A stretch of DNA of 64,000 nt from positions 186,001 through 250,000 of the forward strand of contig NZ_FNEG01000005.1 in NCBI RefSeq assembly GCF_900100075.1, written 5' to 3'. Of the stretch, positions 43,259 to 51,620 are shown one piece after another; position 1 is the first letter of the stretch; the number at the start of each line of letters is the position of its first letter. The notes under the pieces were generated by a model that was not told where the DNA came from, made no database searches, and saw only the letters and a list, made by a program, of their open reading frames with translations. Made by a program: the position numbers and the translations under genes. The DNA is from Chryseobacterium jejuense (GTDB lineage: Bacteria; Bacteroidota; Bacteroidia; Flavobacteriales; Weeksellaceae).

Positions 43259-44058
43259 AAACTTTACATAACGGCGAATATTTTGGTGACACCAACGATA
43301 TTGTTAATCTTGATGGATTAATAATCACAGATACTGAATATACTCATCCTTATGTTGACTGGCATTATCATGAAAATGCTTATTTTACTTTTCTGCTTCA
43401 GGGAAATATGATTGAGGGAAACAAAAAAGAAACTTACGAATGTTCTGCAGGCACATTACTCTACCATCATTGGGAAGATCCACACTATAATAGTAAACCT
43501 GATATATTTACACGAGGCTTTCATATTGAAATTTCACAAAATTGGTTTGACCGGTTTGATGTTCAAAAAAATGATGCAGAAGGTAGTTTTAATATACAGG
43601 ATCCCACTTTAAAATTATTGGTTTATAAAATATTTAAGGAAAACCAAACTAGAGATCATACTTTTGAATTGGCTATCCATCAACTTTTGCTAAATCTGTT
43701 CAGTCAGTTCGGTATCCGGAAAGATAAAACTGAAAAGAAACCGGTATGGGTGAGCCAACTTAATGAAATTTTACACGAAAGCTTTACAGAAAAATTAAGC
43801 CTCATTGAACTTTCCACAGTATTAAACATTCATCCGATCCATTTAAGCAGAGATTTTCAAAAATATTTCCATTGTAACTTAGGAGAATATCTCAGAAAAT
43901 TAAAGTTGAATAAATCACTGGAGCTCCTCACTAAACAAACTTCTTTAACGGATATAGCGATAGAGTGTGGGTTTGCAGACCAAAGCCATTTCATTCGCTG
44001 TTTCAAAGAAAACATTGGAGTAACTCCTTTGAAATTCAGAAATCTTCTAAAAAAATAG
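43255..44058 (+). CDS. AraC family transcriptional regulator
   Basis: 267 residues. An N-terminal cupin-like sensor (VDWHYHENAYFTFLLQGN, GTLLYHHWEDPHYN) is followed by a C-terminal pair of AraC helix-turn-helices: LSLIELSTVLNIHPIHLSRD and SLTDIAIECGFADQSHFIR, ending CFKENIGVTPLKFR. Translationally coupled to the upstream HTH gene and followed by a serine hydrolase gene after 63 nt; that hydrolase may be a target. Confidence 0.9.
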   Translation: MKTLHNGEYFGDTNDIVNLDGLIITDTEYTHPYVDWHYHENAYFTFLLQGNMIEGNKKETYECSAGTLLYHHWEDPHYNSKPDIFTRGFHIEISQNWFDRFDVQKNDAEGSFNIQDPTLKLLVYKIFKENQTRDHTFELAIHQLLLNLFSQFGIRKDKTEKKPVWVSQLNEILHESFTEKLSLIELSTVLNIHPIHLSRDFQKYFHCNLGEYLRKLKLNKSLELLTKQTSLTDIAIECGFADQSHFIRCFKENIGVTPLKFRNLLKK

Positions 44059-44098
44059 CAATGTTAATTTCATTCTATTTTAAAAGATAAAGCCTATT

Positions 44099-44106
44099 TA
44101 TTTTTG
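44099..44106 (+). promoter_or_regulatory. -7 box of the serine hydrolase gene
   Basis: TATTTTTG fits TAnnTTTG, 15 nt upstream of ATG 44122, and covers the alternative TTG start at 44104. Confidence 0.45.
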
Positions 44107-44121
44107 CTAAAATATTTAAAA

Positions 44122-45762
44122 ATGAAGCCTCTAATACTACTGATCTTTATTTTCACATTTTATCTTTATCCGGCGCAAAGCCAAAATATTGTTACTCCTG
44201 AAAAAATTGAAAACCCGATTCAGAAAAAATATTCTGGAAAAATTATATTTCTAGACTCAGCTATCAACCTTGATGATCTAAAAGAAAATAATATCCTCTC
44301 CTCTGTAACTTTACAGGAAGATAAAAATCTTAGTATTCACGCCTTTTTTAATAATTCTCTGGTGAATTATCTGCACCAGCTTAAACCATCGTTTACAGCT
44401 GATGAATTACTTAAAAACGGAAATTATCAGTTCTCATTTTATGTTGATGGAAAACTGATTTACAAAGAGAATCTGAATACAGGAGCAGGTACTTTGGAAA
44501 GTAAAAAACTAAAAACTGCTTTCAAAATTCCTTTGATCAGCATCAACAATGAGGATTCATGGGGAAGATATTTATGGATGCGATTTTACTTAATCCATGA
44601 CGGAATTGATGCTTTAACAAACGGAAATCATATTCTAAAAATTGAAATCCGCCCTTACCTGAAAACAACAACAATACAGGCAGGACCTATTATTGCAGAA
44701 GGTGAAATAAATATTAATGTTCCACAAAAGAATATTTCAGAACAACAAATAACTGTTCAGCCTATTCAGCCTAACAGTGGATGGGATATTTCAAAGGAAA
44801 AATTGAACAGCGAAATCATTAGAAATTTAAATAAAAAAATAGCAGAAGAAAGGTTCAAAAACATAACGGGTATTGTGGTCATAAAAAATGGAAAGCTTTT
44901 ATTAGAAGAATATTTTAATCATTCTGGAAGAGATTCTTTACAGGATACAAGATCCGTAGGTAAATCTTTTTCTTCAGCTTTAATGGGAATTGCTATAAAA
45001 GAAAACCATATAAAAAATGAGGAGCAAAATTTAAAAACATTTTATCCCATAGAACAATTTAAAAACTATTCTCCTAAAAAAGATAGTGTTACCATCAAAA
45101 GCTTATTAACAATGAGTTCCGGTTTTGATGGAAATGATGAGGATAGTGAATCTCCCGGCAATGAAGAAAATATGTATCCTACTGAAAATTGGGTAAAATT
45201 TGCATTAGATGTGCCTATGACAGATAATACAATTGGAAAAAAATGGAATTACTTTACTGCCGGTGTTGTCATAACCGGAGATATTTTAGATAAAAACGTT
45301 CCAAAAGGTTTGGAAAATTATGCGGATAAAAAATTGTTTCAACCTCTGGGAATCACCAATTATCAATGGCAATTTACTCCTCAGCATAAGCCTTCACTAG
45401 CTGGAGGATTAAAAATGAGAGCTTTAGATTTTGCAAAATTTGGTCAACTTTATAAAAACAATGGGGTATGGAATGGAAAAACAGTGTTGGATAAAACCTG
45501 GATTCAAAAATCATTCACTAATTATTTTACAGACCATTCAGATTTTGAGGGGTATGGATATTTATTCTGGAGAAAAGTATATAAAGTAGGAGATCAAAAT
45601 TTTGAAGCTTATCAATCCAGCGGAAATGGTGGAAACAAAATTATTATATTCACTCATATTCCTGTAGTAATAGTAATTACTGCAACAGCTTACAATAAAC
45701 CTTATGGTCATTCACAAGCAGACAAGATAGTAGAGCAATATCTTTTGCCTGCTATTAAATAA
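44122..45762 (+). CDS. secreted serine hydrolase, class C beta-lactamase / PBP4-like family
   Basis: 546 residues. A signal peptide (MKPLILLIFIFTFYLYPAQS) is followed by a unique N-terminal beta domain (about 30-210) and a beta-lactamase-fold domain (about 225-540). The SxxK motif is S-V-G-K near 279 (RSVGKSFSSALMG). The Tyr motif region is WNYFTAGVVITGD, and GNGGNK near the C-terminus replaces the KTG/HxG motif. Probably a periplasmic or outer-membrane esterase or peptidase, not necessarily a lactamase. It follows two regulators in the same direction. Confidence 0.85.
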   Translation: MKPLILLIFIFTFYLYPAQSQNIVTPEKIENPIQKKYSGKIIFLDSAINLDDLKENNILSSVTLQEDKNLSIHAFFNNSLVNYLHQLKPSFTADELLKNGNYQFSFYVDGKLIYKENLNTGAGTLESKKLKTAFKIPLISINNEDSWGRYLWMRFYLIHDGIDALTNGNHILKIEIRPYLKTTTIQAGPIIAEGEININVPQKNISEQQITVQPIQPNSGWDISKEKLNSEIIRNLNKKIAEERFKNITGIVVIKNGKLLLEEYFNHSGRDSLQDTRSVGKSFSSALMGIAIKENHIKNEEQNLKTFYPIEQFKNYSPKKDSVTIKSLLTMSSGFDGNDEDSESPGNEENMYPTENWVKFALDVPMTDNTIGKKWNYFTAGVVITGDILDKNVPKGLENYADKKLFQPLGITNYQWQFTPQHKPSLAGGLKMRALDFAKFGQLYKNNGVWNGKTVLDKTWIQKSFTNYFTDHSDFEGYGYLFWRKVYKVGDQNFEAYQSSGNGGNKIIIFTHIPVVIVITATAYNKPYGHSQADKIVEQYLLPAIK

Positions 45763-45858
45763 GGAAGGAAGATAAAAAAATCTTTAGAAAAGTCTATAAA
45801 TTGATTAAAGACTGATCAGTGTAGCTTATCTCAAAAATACCCGGATTTTATGATCATT

Positions 45859-45893
45859 CACGATTTGGATACATCATTACACGATTTGGATAC
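45859..45893 (+). promoter_or_regulatory. AraC-type tandem half-sites, 21 bp apart
   Basis: CACGATTTGGATAC occurs at 45859-45872 and 45880-45893, exactly 21 bp apart, that is two helical turns, as in araI half-sites. The second copy ends 21 bp before the near-consensus -7 box CATCTTTG at 45915-45922. A related inverted TTTGGATA core (ATCCAAA) occurs upstream of the AraC-type gene near 46908-46915. Confidence 0.62.
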
Positions 45894-45914
45894 TTTTTCA
45901 TTTCCTTAACAACC

Positions 45915-45922
45915 CATCTTTG
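45915..45922 (+). promoter_or_regulatory. -7-like box of the SDR gene
   Basis: CATCTTTG differs from TAnnTTTG by one base and lies 31 nt before ATG 45954. A weak promoter would fit activation through the 21-bp-phased repeats. Confidence 0.4.
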
Positions 45923-45953
45923 TACCATTATTTAAACAAAAAATTATTTAAAA

Positions 45954-46793
45954 ATGGAAACAAAAAAAGTATGGTTCGTAACAGGAGCTTCGAAAGGCTT
46001 AGGATACGAATTAGTGAAAAAATTATTGTCTGAAGGGTTCAGAGTAGCCGCAACAAGCCGTACCATTGAATCTCTGATTTCTTCTTTTGGAGAAACTTCT
46101 GACAATTTCCTGCCACTCAGTGTCAACATTAAAGACAACAATGATATAAAATCTGTTATCTCAAAAACAGTGGAGCATTTCGGCCAGATTGATGTAGTTG
46201 TCAACAATGCAGGTTATGGACAGATCGGAACACTGGAAGAACTTACGGATGAAGAAGCCAGAGAAAATTATGCAGTGAATGTTTTCGGGACATTAAATGT
46301 AATCAGAAATGCCCTTCCCTATCTTCGTGAGCAAAGATCAGGAAATATCTTCAACATCTCTTCTGTTGGCGGATATTCAGCAAATTTTCCGGGATGGGGA
46401 ATTTACTGTTCAACAAAATTTGCAGTTGCCGGATTTACAGAAGCTCTGGCTGAAGAAGTAAAAGACTTTGGAATTCATGCCACCGTTGTTTATCCAGGCT
46501 ATTTCCGTACAGACTTTTTAACGAAAGATTCCGTAAAAACTCCGGCTAATCCTATTCAGGCTTATGAAGCAGCCAGGCTTTCTGAACAGGCTCATCTTCA
46601 TGACATCAATGGTAATCAGCCTAATGATCCGGAGAAAGCAGCAGACGTGCTGATTCAGATCAGTAAAGAAAAAAATCCGCCGGTACATTTATTATTGGGA
46701 GTTGGAACAATCGAGTTTTTGAATCAGAAAATTGATATTTTAACGAAAGATTCCAAAAAATGGGAAAGCCTAACCATTTCAACCGCAATATGA
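45954..46793 (+). CDS. short-chain dehydrogenase/reductase (classical SDR)
   Basis: 279 residues. NAD(P) motif TGASKGLG at 10-17, NNAG in VVVNNAGYGQIG, active-site Ser in NISSVGGYS and the Tyr-x3-Lys in IYCSTKFAVAGF at about 151-155. The substrate is unknown; close relatives act on carbonyls and are often controlled by a neighbouring AraC regulator. Here an AraC-type gene follows in the same direction, with a terminator in between, and AraC-like tandem sites precede the SDR gene. Confidence 0.9.
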   Translation: METKKVWFVTGASKGLGYELVKKLLSEGFRVAATSRTIESLISSFGETSDNFLPLSVNIKDNNDIKSVISKTVEHFGQIDVVVNNAGYGQIGTLEELTDEEARENYAVNVFGTLNVIRNALPYLREQRSGNIFNISSVGGYSANFPGWGIYCSTKFAVAGFTEALAEEVKDFGIHATVVYPGYFRTDFLTKDSVKTPANPIQAYEAARLSEQAHLHDINGNQPNDPEKAADVLIQISKEKNPPVHLLLGVGTIEFLNQKIDILTKDSKKWESLTISTAI

Positions 46794-46816
46794 TTTTATA
46801 GTGATCACTTACTAAC

Positions 46817-46883
46817 CTTCGGCTCTACTCAGTCATCCTACAAATATCTTTAGAGATCAGTCTGAGCAGAGCCGAAGCTTTTT
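46817..46883 (+). terminator. long-stem terminator after the SDR gene
   Basis: CTTCGGCTCTACTCAG (46817-46832) pairs with CTGAGCAGAGCCGAAG (46862-46877) with one mismatch, followed by CTTTTTT. The sequence looks like a dispersed element co-opted as terminator. Confidence 0.82.
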
Positions 46884-46934
46884 TCAAAACAAAATAGGAT
46901 ACAATTTTATCCAAAAACAATTAACTTAGCTCAT

Positions 46935-47849
46935 ATGAAACAGTTCCTTAGTTTTAATTCTATTTCAGATTTTCATATTTTCTGCAATCTACCGAAGCCA
47001 GAGCATCCGCTGATAAGCCTGATAGATTACAGCAAAGTAAATTATACTGTGGATGATGATGAATTGAAATGGATTCAGAATTTTTATTCGATTGGCCTGA
47101 AAAAAGATGTGAACCCGAGATTCAATTATGGACAGGAACAATATGATTTTGATTCAGGAGTGCTATGTTTCGTTTCTCCACAACAGATTTTGAGTCTGGA
47201 AATAAAACAGAATATTGAAGTTCAACCTACCGGCTTTTTATTACTTATTCATCCCGATTTCTTATGGAACACTTCCTTAACAAAGAAAATAAAATCTTAT
47301 GATTTCTTCAGCTATCGGGTAAAAGAGGCTCTTTTTCTTTCAGACAGGGAGGAAACCATTATTGTTGACATTTTTAAAAATATTGAACGTGAATATCAGT
47401 CGAATATTGATAAATTCACTCAGGAACTTATTATTGCACAGATTGAGCTATTGTTGATTTACTCGGAACGTTTTTATGAACGACAATTTTTAACAAGGAA
47501 AAAATCAAGTCATGAATTGCTCCATAAGTTTGAAGAAATTCTTTCACAATATTGCGAAATCGGACATCTTTTGGAAAATGGAAGCCCTTCTGTAAAGACC
47601 ATTGCTGAACAAATGAATATTTCACCCAATTATCTGGGAACATTACTACGTATTCATACACAACAAAACACGCAACAGCATATTCAGAATAAATTAATTG
47701 ACCTGGCTAAAGAGCGTTTGAGTACAACAAGTTTATCTGTAAGTGAAATTGCTTATGAGCTTGGCTTTGAACATCCACAGTCTTTCAGTAAACTCTTTAA
47801 ACAGAAGACAAAACAGTCACCTGGAGAATTTAGAAAATTGTTTAATTAA
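46935..47849 (+). CDS. AraC family transcriptional regulator
   Basis: 304 residues. The N-terminal 190 residues form a sensor domain (FVSPQQILSLEIKQN, PTGFLLLIHPDFLW). The C-terminal 100 are the AraC DNA-binding domain: SVKTIAEQMNISPNYLGTLL and LSVSEIAYELGFEHPQSFSK followed by LFKQKTKQSPGEFRK. It probably activates the upstream SDR gene through the 21-bp-phased repeats, and an inverted related half-site near 46908 may serve autoregulation. Confidence 0.9.
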   Translation: MKQFLSFNSISDFHIFCNLPKPEHPLISLIDYSKVNYTVDDDELKWIQNFYSIGLKKDVNPRFNYGQEQYDFDSGVLCFVSPQQILSLEIKQNIEVQPTGFLLLIHPDFLWNTSLTKKIKSYDFFSYRVKEALFLSDREETIIVDIFKNIEREYQSNIDKFTQELIIAQIELLLIYSERFYERQFLTRKKSSHELLHKFEEILSQYCEIGHLLENGSPSVKTIAEQMNISPNYLGTLLRIHTQQNTQQHIQNKLIDLAKERLSTTSLSVSEIAYELGFEHPQSFSKLFKQKTKQSPGEFRKLFN

Positions 47850-47889
47850 CTAATAAATAGTTTATTCTTTGGGATAATAACAGAAAAAT

Positions 47890-47914
47890 AAGACGGAAAT
47901 TATTCGTCTTTTTT
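47890..47914 (+). terminator. terminator after the AraC gene, overlapping the rimM 3' end
   Basis: AAGACG (47890-47895) pairs with CGTCTT (47905-47910), then T4. The right arm encodes the last residues of RimM on the other strand, and the minus strand also ends in a T-rich tract, so it may work in both directions. Confidence 0.72.
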
Positions 47915-48442
47915 AGATGGAACCAGAAAAACGTCAATAAGACCTTCAGGAAGTTGCATTTTGATTGTTCTTTCATCTTTGTCAACTTCAAGAATCCAGT
48001 CTTTAATCATAGGAATAACTACTTCTTTTCCATCTAAATTGGTGATGAAATACACTTGTGCCGTCTGATCGTTTACAGATCTGATCACTCCACAGTTGTT
48101 ATCATTTTCATCAAAAATTTCAAATCCAATGATTTCGTGGTAATAGAATTGTTTACCTGTAAGTTTTGGAAGAGAAGCCAGCGGAAGGTAAACACTTTTA
48201 CCTAAAGCCTGGTCTACCATTGCTTCAGAAGAGTTTTTGAAGGCAAGGTTCAGAGCATCTAATTTGCTCCATGATGATTTTTCAATAAAAAATGGAACCA
48301 ATAATCCGTTGATTTCAACGAATATTGATTCCAATTTATTGTAAAGCTCGGGTTGGTCGGTATCCAATTTAAGAATAACGTTACCCGCAAGTCCGTGTCT
48401 GCGTGTGATTTTCCCCAACAAATAGCAATCTTCTTTACGCAT
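47900..48442 (-). CDS. rimM: ribosome maturation factor RimM
   Basis: 180 residues. Assists 30S head assembly and binds uS19. N-terminal beta-barrel (CYLLGKITRRHGLAGNVIL) and a PRC-barrel C-terminal domain (FYYHEIIGFEIFDENDNNCG, then IPMIKDWILEVDKDERTIKM and LPEGLIDVFL). It follows rpsP by 14 nt in one operon, as in many bacteria; trmD and rplS are not adjacent. Confidence 0.95.
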   Translation of the reverse strand: MRKEDCYLLGKITRRHGLAGNVILKLDTDQPELYNKLESIFVEINGLLVPFFIEKSSWSKLDALNLAFKNSSEAMVDQALGKSVYLPLASLPKLTGKQFYYHEIIGFEIFDENDNNCGVIRSVNDQTAQVYFITNLDGKEVVIPMIKDWILEVDKDERTIKMQLPEGLIDVFLVPSKKDE

Positions 48443-48456
48443 AACCGGAAATGTTC

Positions 48457-49011
48457 TTAAGCTTCAGTGTTTTCTTCAGTTTCAGCAGCAGCTTCTCCTT
48501 CTGTAGCAACTTCTTCAGCAGGTGCGTTAGCAGCTTCTTCAGCAGCTTTAGCATCAGCATCAGCTTGTGCAGCAGCAGCAACTCTAGCTTCGTTTACTTT
48601 TACTTCAGCGTCTAAAGCAGCTTTCTTAGCATCAGCTTTAGCAGTAGCTAAACCTTCAACTTTACCTTGTACTTTAGATTCTTTAGCATCTACCCAAGCG
48701 CTAAATCTTTTTTCAGCTTCAGCTTCATCAAAAGCACCTTTAGCAACTCCACCTTGTAAGTGTTTTTTGTAAAGAGCACCTTTGTAAGATAAAATAGCTC
48801 TAGCAGTATCAGTAGGCTGAGCACCGTTGTTTAACCACTGTACAGCAGAATCAACGTTCAACTCGATAGTTGCTGGGTTAGTAATTGGGTTGTAAGTTCC
48901 TAGTTTCTCGATGAATCTACCATCTCTTCTAGCTCTAGAATCTGCAACCACGATGTGGAAAAAAGGTTTTCCTTTTTTACCGTGTCTTTGTAATCTGATT
49001 TTTACTGACAT
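48457..49011 (-). CDS. rpsP: 30S ribosomal protein bS16 with long Ala/Glu tail
   Basis: 184 residues, about twice the E. coli length. The first 80 are the conserved core (VKIRLQRHGKKGKPFFHIVVADSR, DGRFIEKLGTYNP). Residues 105-184 are a low-complexity extension rich in Ala, Glu, Asp and Lys. As I recall, Bacteroidetes bS16 often carries such a tail; its role is unknown and it probably protrudes from the 30S surface. Promoter box at 49060-49067; the transcript continues into rimM. Confidence 0.96.
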   Translation of the reverse strand: MSVKIRLQRHGKKGKPFFHIVVADSRARRDGRFIEKLGTYNPITNPATIELNVDSAVQWLNNGAQPTDTARAILSYKGALYKKHLQGGVAKGAFDEAEAEKRFSAWVDAKESKVQGKVEGLATAKADAKKAALDAEVKVNEARVAAAAQADADAKAAEEAANAPAEEVATEGEAAAETEENTEA

Positions 49012-49059
49012 AATGTTTGAATTTTACGGGAACTCGTCCCAGTTAAATATTTAAGAGTG

Positions 49060-49067
49060 CAAAGATA
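49060..49067 (-). promoter_or_regulatory. -7 box of the rpsP-rimM operon
   Basis: Minus-strand TATCTTTG fits TAnnTTTG, giving a leader of about 45 nt that includes a small GGGA/TCCC hairpin. Confidence 0.6.
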
Positions 49068-49117
49068 GGATAAATTTTCCAAATAGATGATTGAAAAATG
49101 AAATAATTTATTTTTTG

Positions 49118-49702
49118 TTATATGATCTGAATAAAAGTTAAAATGGTAGAAATAATAACGGAAATAAAAACAGCTAGAAACACAATAAGATTATCTCTTG
49201 TTTTTCTTGTAAAACCATAAATCACAAAATAATTTATGATGTAAACAGGTCCCAGTAAAAAAAATGAAAATGAGTGTGTAAACGCAATTACTGTTTTTAG
49301 AAAAAGGAATCCAGCCATAGTTCCTACAACAATTCCCAAAAGACTTTTATAAATTACGTCTTTATCTATTTTATCGTTTTCTTTTACCTTGACAAATTTT
49401 TCAAATTCTTCAACAATAAAAATCTTCAGGTCATCACTCTCTATAACTTCAGAAGAAATATTTTTAAGAATAAGGTCTATTTTATCTCCTTTCTGAACGC
49501 TATTGTGAACGTCAAATGAGATCCTTCCTTTTTCTTTAATTAAAATTTTTCTGTATTCGGCTTTCTGTACAAATTCATCATAATTGAACTTCTTACAGAT
49601 TACTTCATACATTTCATCATTAATTTTGCCTGTATGATCAACCATATAAAGATAAGCCACAAGCAAATCTTCTTCATTATAATTACTGTAAAAATTCTTC
49701 AT
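49118..49702 (-). CDS. hypothetical membrane protein
   Basis: 194 residues from ATG 49702; an upstream frame start at 49735 would lie inside the nitroreductase gene. The N-terminal 115 residues are soluble and acidic (NEEDLLVAYLYMVDHTGKI, FDEFVQKAEYRK-like segment), followed by three membrane helices at about 120-185. I do not recognise a family. It starts 4 nt after the nitroreductase stop, so the two are co-transcribed. Confidence 0.68.
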   Translation of the reverse strand: MKNFYSNYNEEDLLVAYLYMVDHTGKINDEMYEVICKKFNYDEFVQKAEYRKILIKEKGRISFDVHNSVQKGDKIDLILKNISSEVIESDDLKIFIVEEFEKFVKVKENDKIDKDVIYKSLLGIVVGTMAGFLFLKTVIAFTHSFSFFLLGPVYIINYFVIYGFTRKTRDNLIVFLAVFISVIISTILTFIQII

Positions 49703-49706
49703 ATTA

Positions 49707-50216
49707 TTATACAGCTCCCATATAGAAAAGCCCAAGACATTTCTGGTTCTCCTCTATCGTCAAAGACTCTTTCAAATCATCAACAATTCTAGGAGAACTC
49801 CAGTAGCAGCCAATATTATTTGCTGTACAGCTTAGATACATATTTTGTACAGCCATTGAAGTTGCGGCAATTTCTTCCCACTCCGGAACCATACCACTGA
49901 AATTCACAATAATGGATACTACTACATTGGCTTTATTAATTTTAAAACCTATGTCATTATATTTCTTTTCAAGGAATAATTGTTCAGGCTGACTTGCTTT
50001 ATAAATAGCCTGCATTTCTGAAGCCAGTTTCGCTTTTTCTTCTCCTTTAAATATCTTGAAACGCCAAGGCTTGGTACGTTTATGATTGGGAGCCAAAGTC
50101 GCTGAATGTAAAATTTCATCAATAACTTCCTGAGAAATTTCTGCATCAGTATAATCTTTCGGGAAAATACTTCTTCTTTGCTCTATGATTTCTTTTAAAA
50201 CTTCTGCTTTATTCAT
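49707..50216 (-). CDS. nitroreductase family protein, C-terminally shortened
   Basis: 169 residues, FMN-dependent nitroreductase fold (YdjA-like). The N-terminal flavin-binding RRSIFPKDYTD, APNHKRTKPWRF near residue 42, and AVQNMYLSCTANNIGCYWSS near 122 are intact. The protein ends CLGLFYMGAV directly after the last core strand; YdjA-like relatives usually have 15-25 more residues that wrap the FMN or dimer partner. It may be a functional short form or a recent C-terminal deletion joined to the next gene. Confidence 0.82.
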   Translation of the reverse strand: MNKAEVLKEIIEQRRSIFPKDYTDAEISQEVIDEILHSATLAPNHKRTKPWRFKIFKGEEKAKLASEMQAIYKASQPEQLFLEKKYNDIGFKINKANVVVSIIVNFSGMVPEWEEIAATSMAVQNMYLSCTANNIGCYWSSPRIVDDLKESLTIEENQKCLGLFYMGAV

Positions 50217-50262
50217 ACCTGCAAATTTACAACATGAATTTCAATCTGTTGTATTTAAAACA

Positions 50263-50898
50263 TTAAGTATTTACAGCTAATTTATGATTTTTATATGCTT
50301 TATAATTACTTACAACAAAGGTTACAAGAATGATTAAAACAAATAATCCTACCAACCATTTCTCATCTCCTCCTCCTTTCATAGGGTTCAGCATATACAG
50401 AACAATAAAGCTTATAGCGTATATCACTCCTGCAATGATCCAGTTGTAACCGGGATCAGGATACTCCTTTACCGTGCTTGCTTTATTATAATTAAAAACC
50501 GGAAGAAATTTATGTTGATCCCATATTATCAATATCAGCACAGCAATCATCATTAAAGAAGTTATCATCCAGGTCCCTACAAAAGAAAGACTCATGGTGA
50601 TGATCCATATATTAGTCAATATGGTCAGAAACAATAATGATCCAAGGGTTGCAAACCGCTGTGTCATCAATAAAATTCCAGCTGTAATTTGAGCAAGACC
50701 TAAGAAATTCCAATAAAATCCAGACTGATATAAAGCTTCAAAAAAGTATCCGATCGGATGATCTGTTGAAATACTTGTGAATCTCTCTCCCAATAGTTTC
50801 ACTAATCCGGATGGAAAAAAAGCAAATCCCAAAAGATAGCGCAGGTGTATAATCATCCAATGATTGAATCTATTGGTTCTTAAGCGGTCAAATTTCAT
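50263..50898 (-). CDS. DoxX-like membrane protein
   Basis: 211 residues with about six membrane helices. The first half (LRYLLGFAFFPSGLVKLLG, FFEALYQSGFYWNFLGLAQI and AGILLMTQRFATLGSLL) resembles DoxX-like proteins, a family of small quinone- or electron-transport-associated membrane proteins of uncertain function. The C-terminal helix pair is separate. A single gene 46 nt upstream of the nitroreductase in the same direction; the two may be an oxidoreductase pair, which is inference. Confidence 0.7.
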   Translation of the reverse strand: MKFDRLRTNRFNHWMIIHLRYLLGFAFFPSGLVKLLGERFTSISTDHPIGYFFEALYQSGFYWNFLGLAQITAGILLMTQRFATLGSLLFLTILTNIWIITMSLSFVGTWMITSLMMIAVLILIIWDQHKFLPVFNYNKASTVKEYPDPGYNWIIAGVIYAISFIVLYMLNPMKGGGDEKWLVGLFVLIILVTFVVSNYKAYKNHKLAVNT

Positions 50899-51017
50899 GG
50901 TTGTCTATTTTGACATCCAAAGTATTAAAATAAAAACAAAAACTTCAAATAAATTTGAAGCTGTATTGATTAAGTCCGTAGATGATTCACTTGCGAAGCA
51001 AAAATTTACTGTTCACA

Positions 51018-51467
51018 TTACAGCACTTCCACTATTTTCTGATGAATTTTGTTCAATGTAAACTCATCTCCTGCTTTCATTCCCATCATTTTTTTGGCCA
51101 TAGGACTTTCAGAAGAAATCGCATAGAAACGGTCTCCTTCAAAGAAAAATTCGCCTAATGACACTGAAATATAAAAACGGGCTTTATTGGTAATCACCAA
51201 AGAGCCCAACTGAATCCTATCTGTAGAAGTATTCAGAACTTTCCCCATGTTTCGTTTGAGATCATTCAAAGCAGCAAGCTGTCTCTGCATCTGATAAATT
51301 TCCTCCTGCATTTCTTCCCGCATACTATCATATTTGGGGGTTTTCTTAATGTCACGGCTGGCCTCCAGAGTAAATTCGATGAAGTTTTTAAGTTTCTCAA
51401 TTTTTTCTGTAAGGGTATTTTTTACAAAGTCTCTGATATTACTTTTTTCAAATACAGTCTTCTCCAT
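51018..51467 (-). CDS. GreA/GreB-like protein
   Basis: 149 residues. A helical N-terminus (residues 15-70, coiled-coil-like, EKIEKLKNFIEFTLEAS) is joined to a C-terminal FKBP-like Gre domain (IQLGSLVITNKARFYISVSLG, ESPMAKKMMGMKAGDEFTLN). The acidic tip DxxE typical of GreA cleavage activity is not evident in the coiled-coil loop, so it may bind the RNA polymerase secondary channel without cleavage activity. Cytoplasmic, single gene. Confidence 0.8.
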   Translation of the reverse strand: MEKTVFEKSNIRDFVKNTLTEKIEKLKNFIEFTLEASRDIKKTPKYDSMREEMQEEIYQMQRQLAALNDLKRNMGKVLNTSTDRIQLGSLVITNKARFYISVSLGEFFFEGDRFYAISSESPMAKKMMGMKAGDEFTLNKIHQKIVEVL

Positions 51468-51584
51468 ACAATCGTTTCTTTATATAAAGATAATATTTTA
51501 GAATAATATTTACACTTTAAATACTTTACAAAAAACTTACCATCAACAAAATTTCTAATTAGTGATTGTGGTCATCAGTTATAA

Positions 51585-51616
51585 AAAAGCCTTGTAAAAT
51601 TTTCTACAAGGCTTTT
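51585..51616 (-). terminator. terminator of the SRPBCC gene
   Basis: AAAAGCCTTGTA (51585-51596) pairs perfectly with TACAAGGCTTTT (51605-51616), just after the SRPBCC stop at 51621 on the minus strand. Confidence 0.9.
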
Positions 51617-51620
51617 CATT

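Noticed and set aside
48467..48772. 101-residue Ala/Ser-rich frame
   Set aside because: Antisense of the Ala/Glu-rich tail of bS16; compositional shadow.
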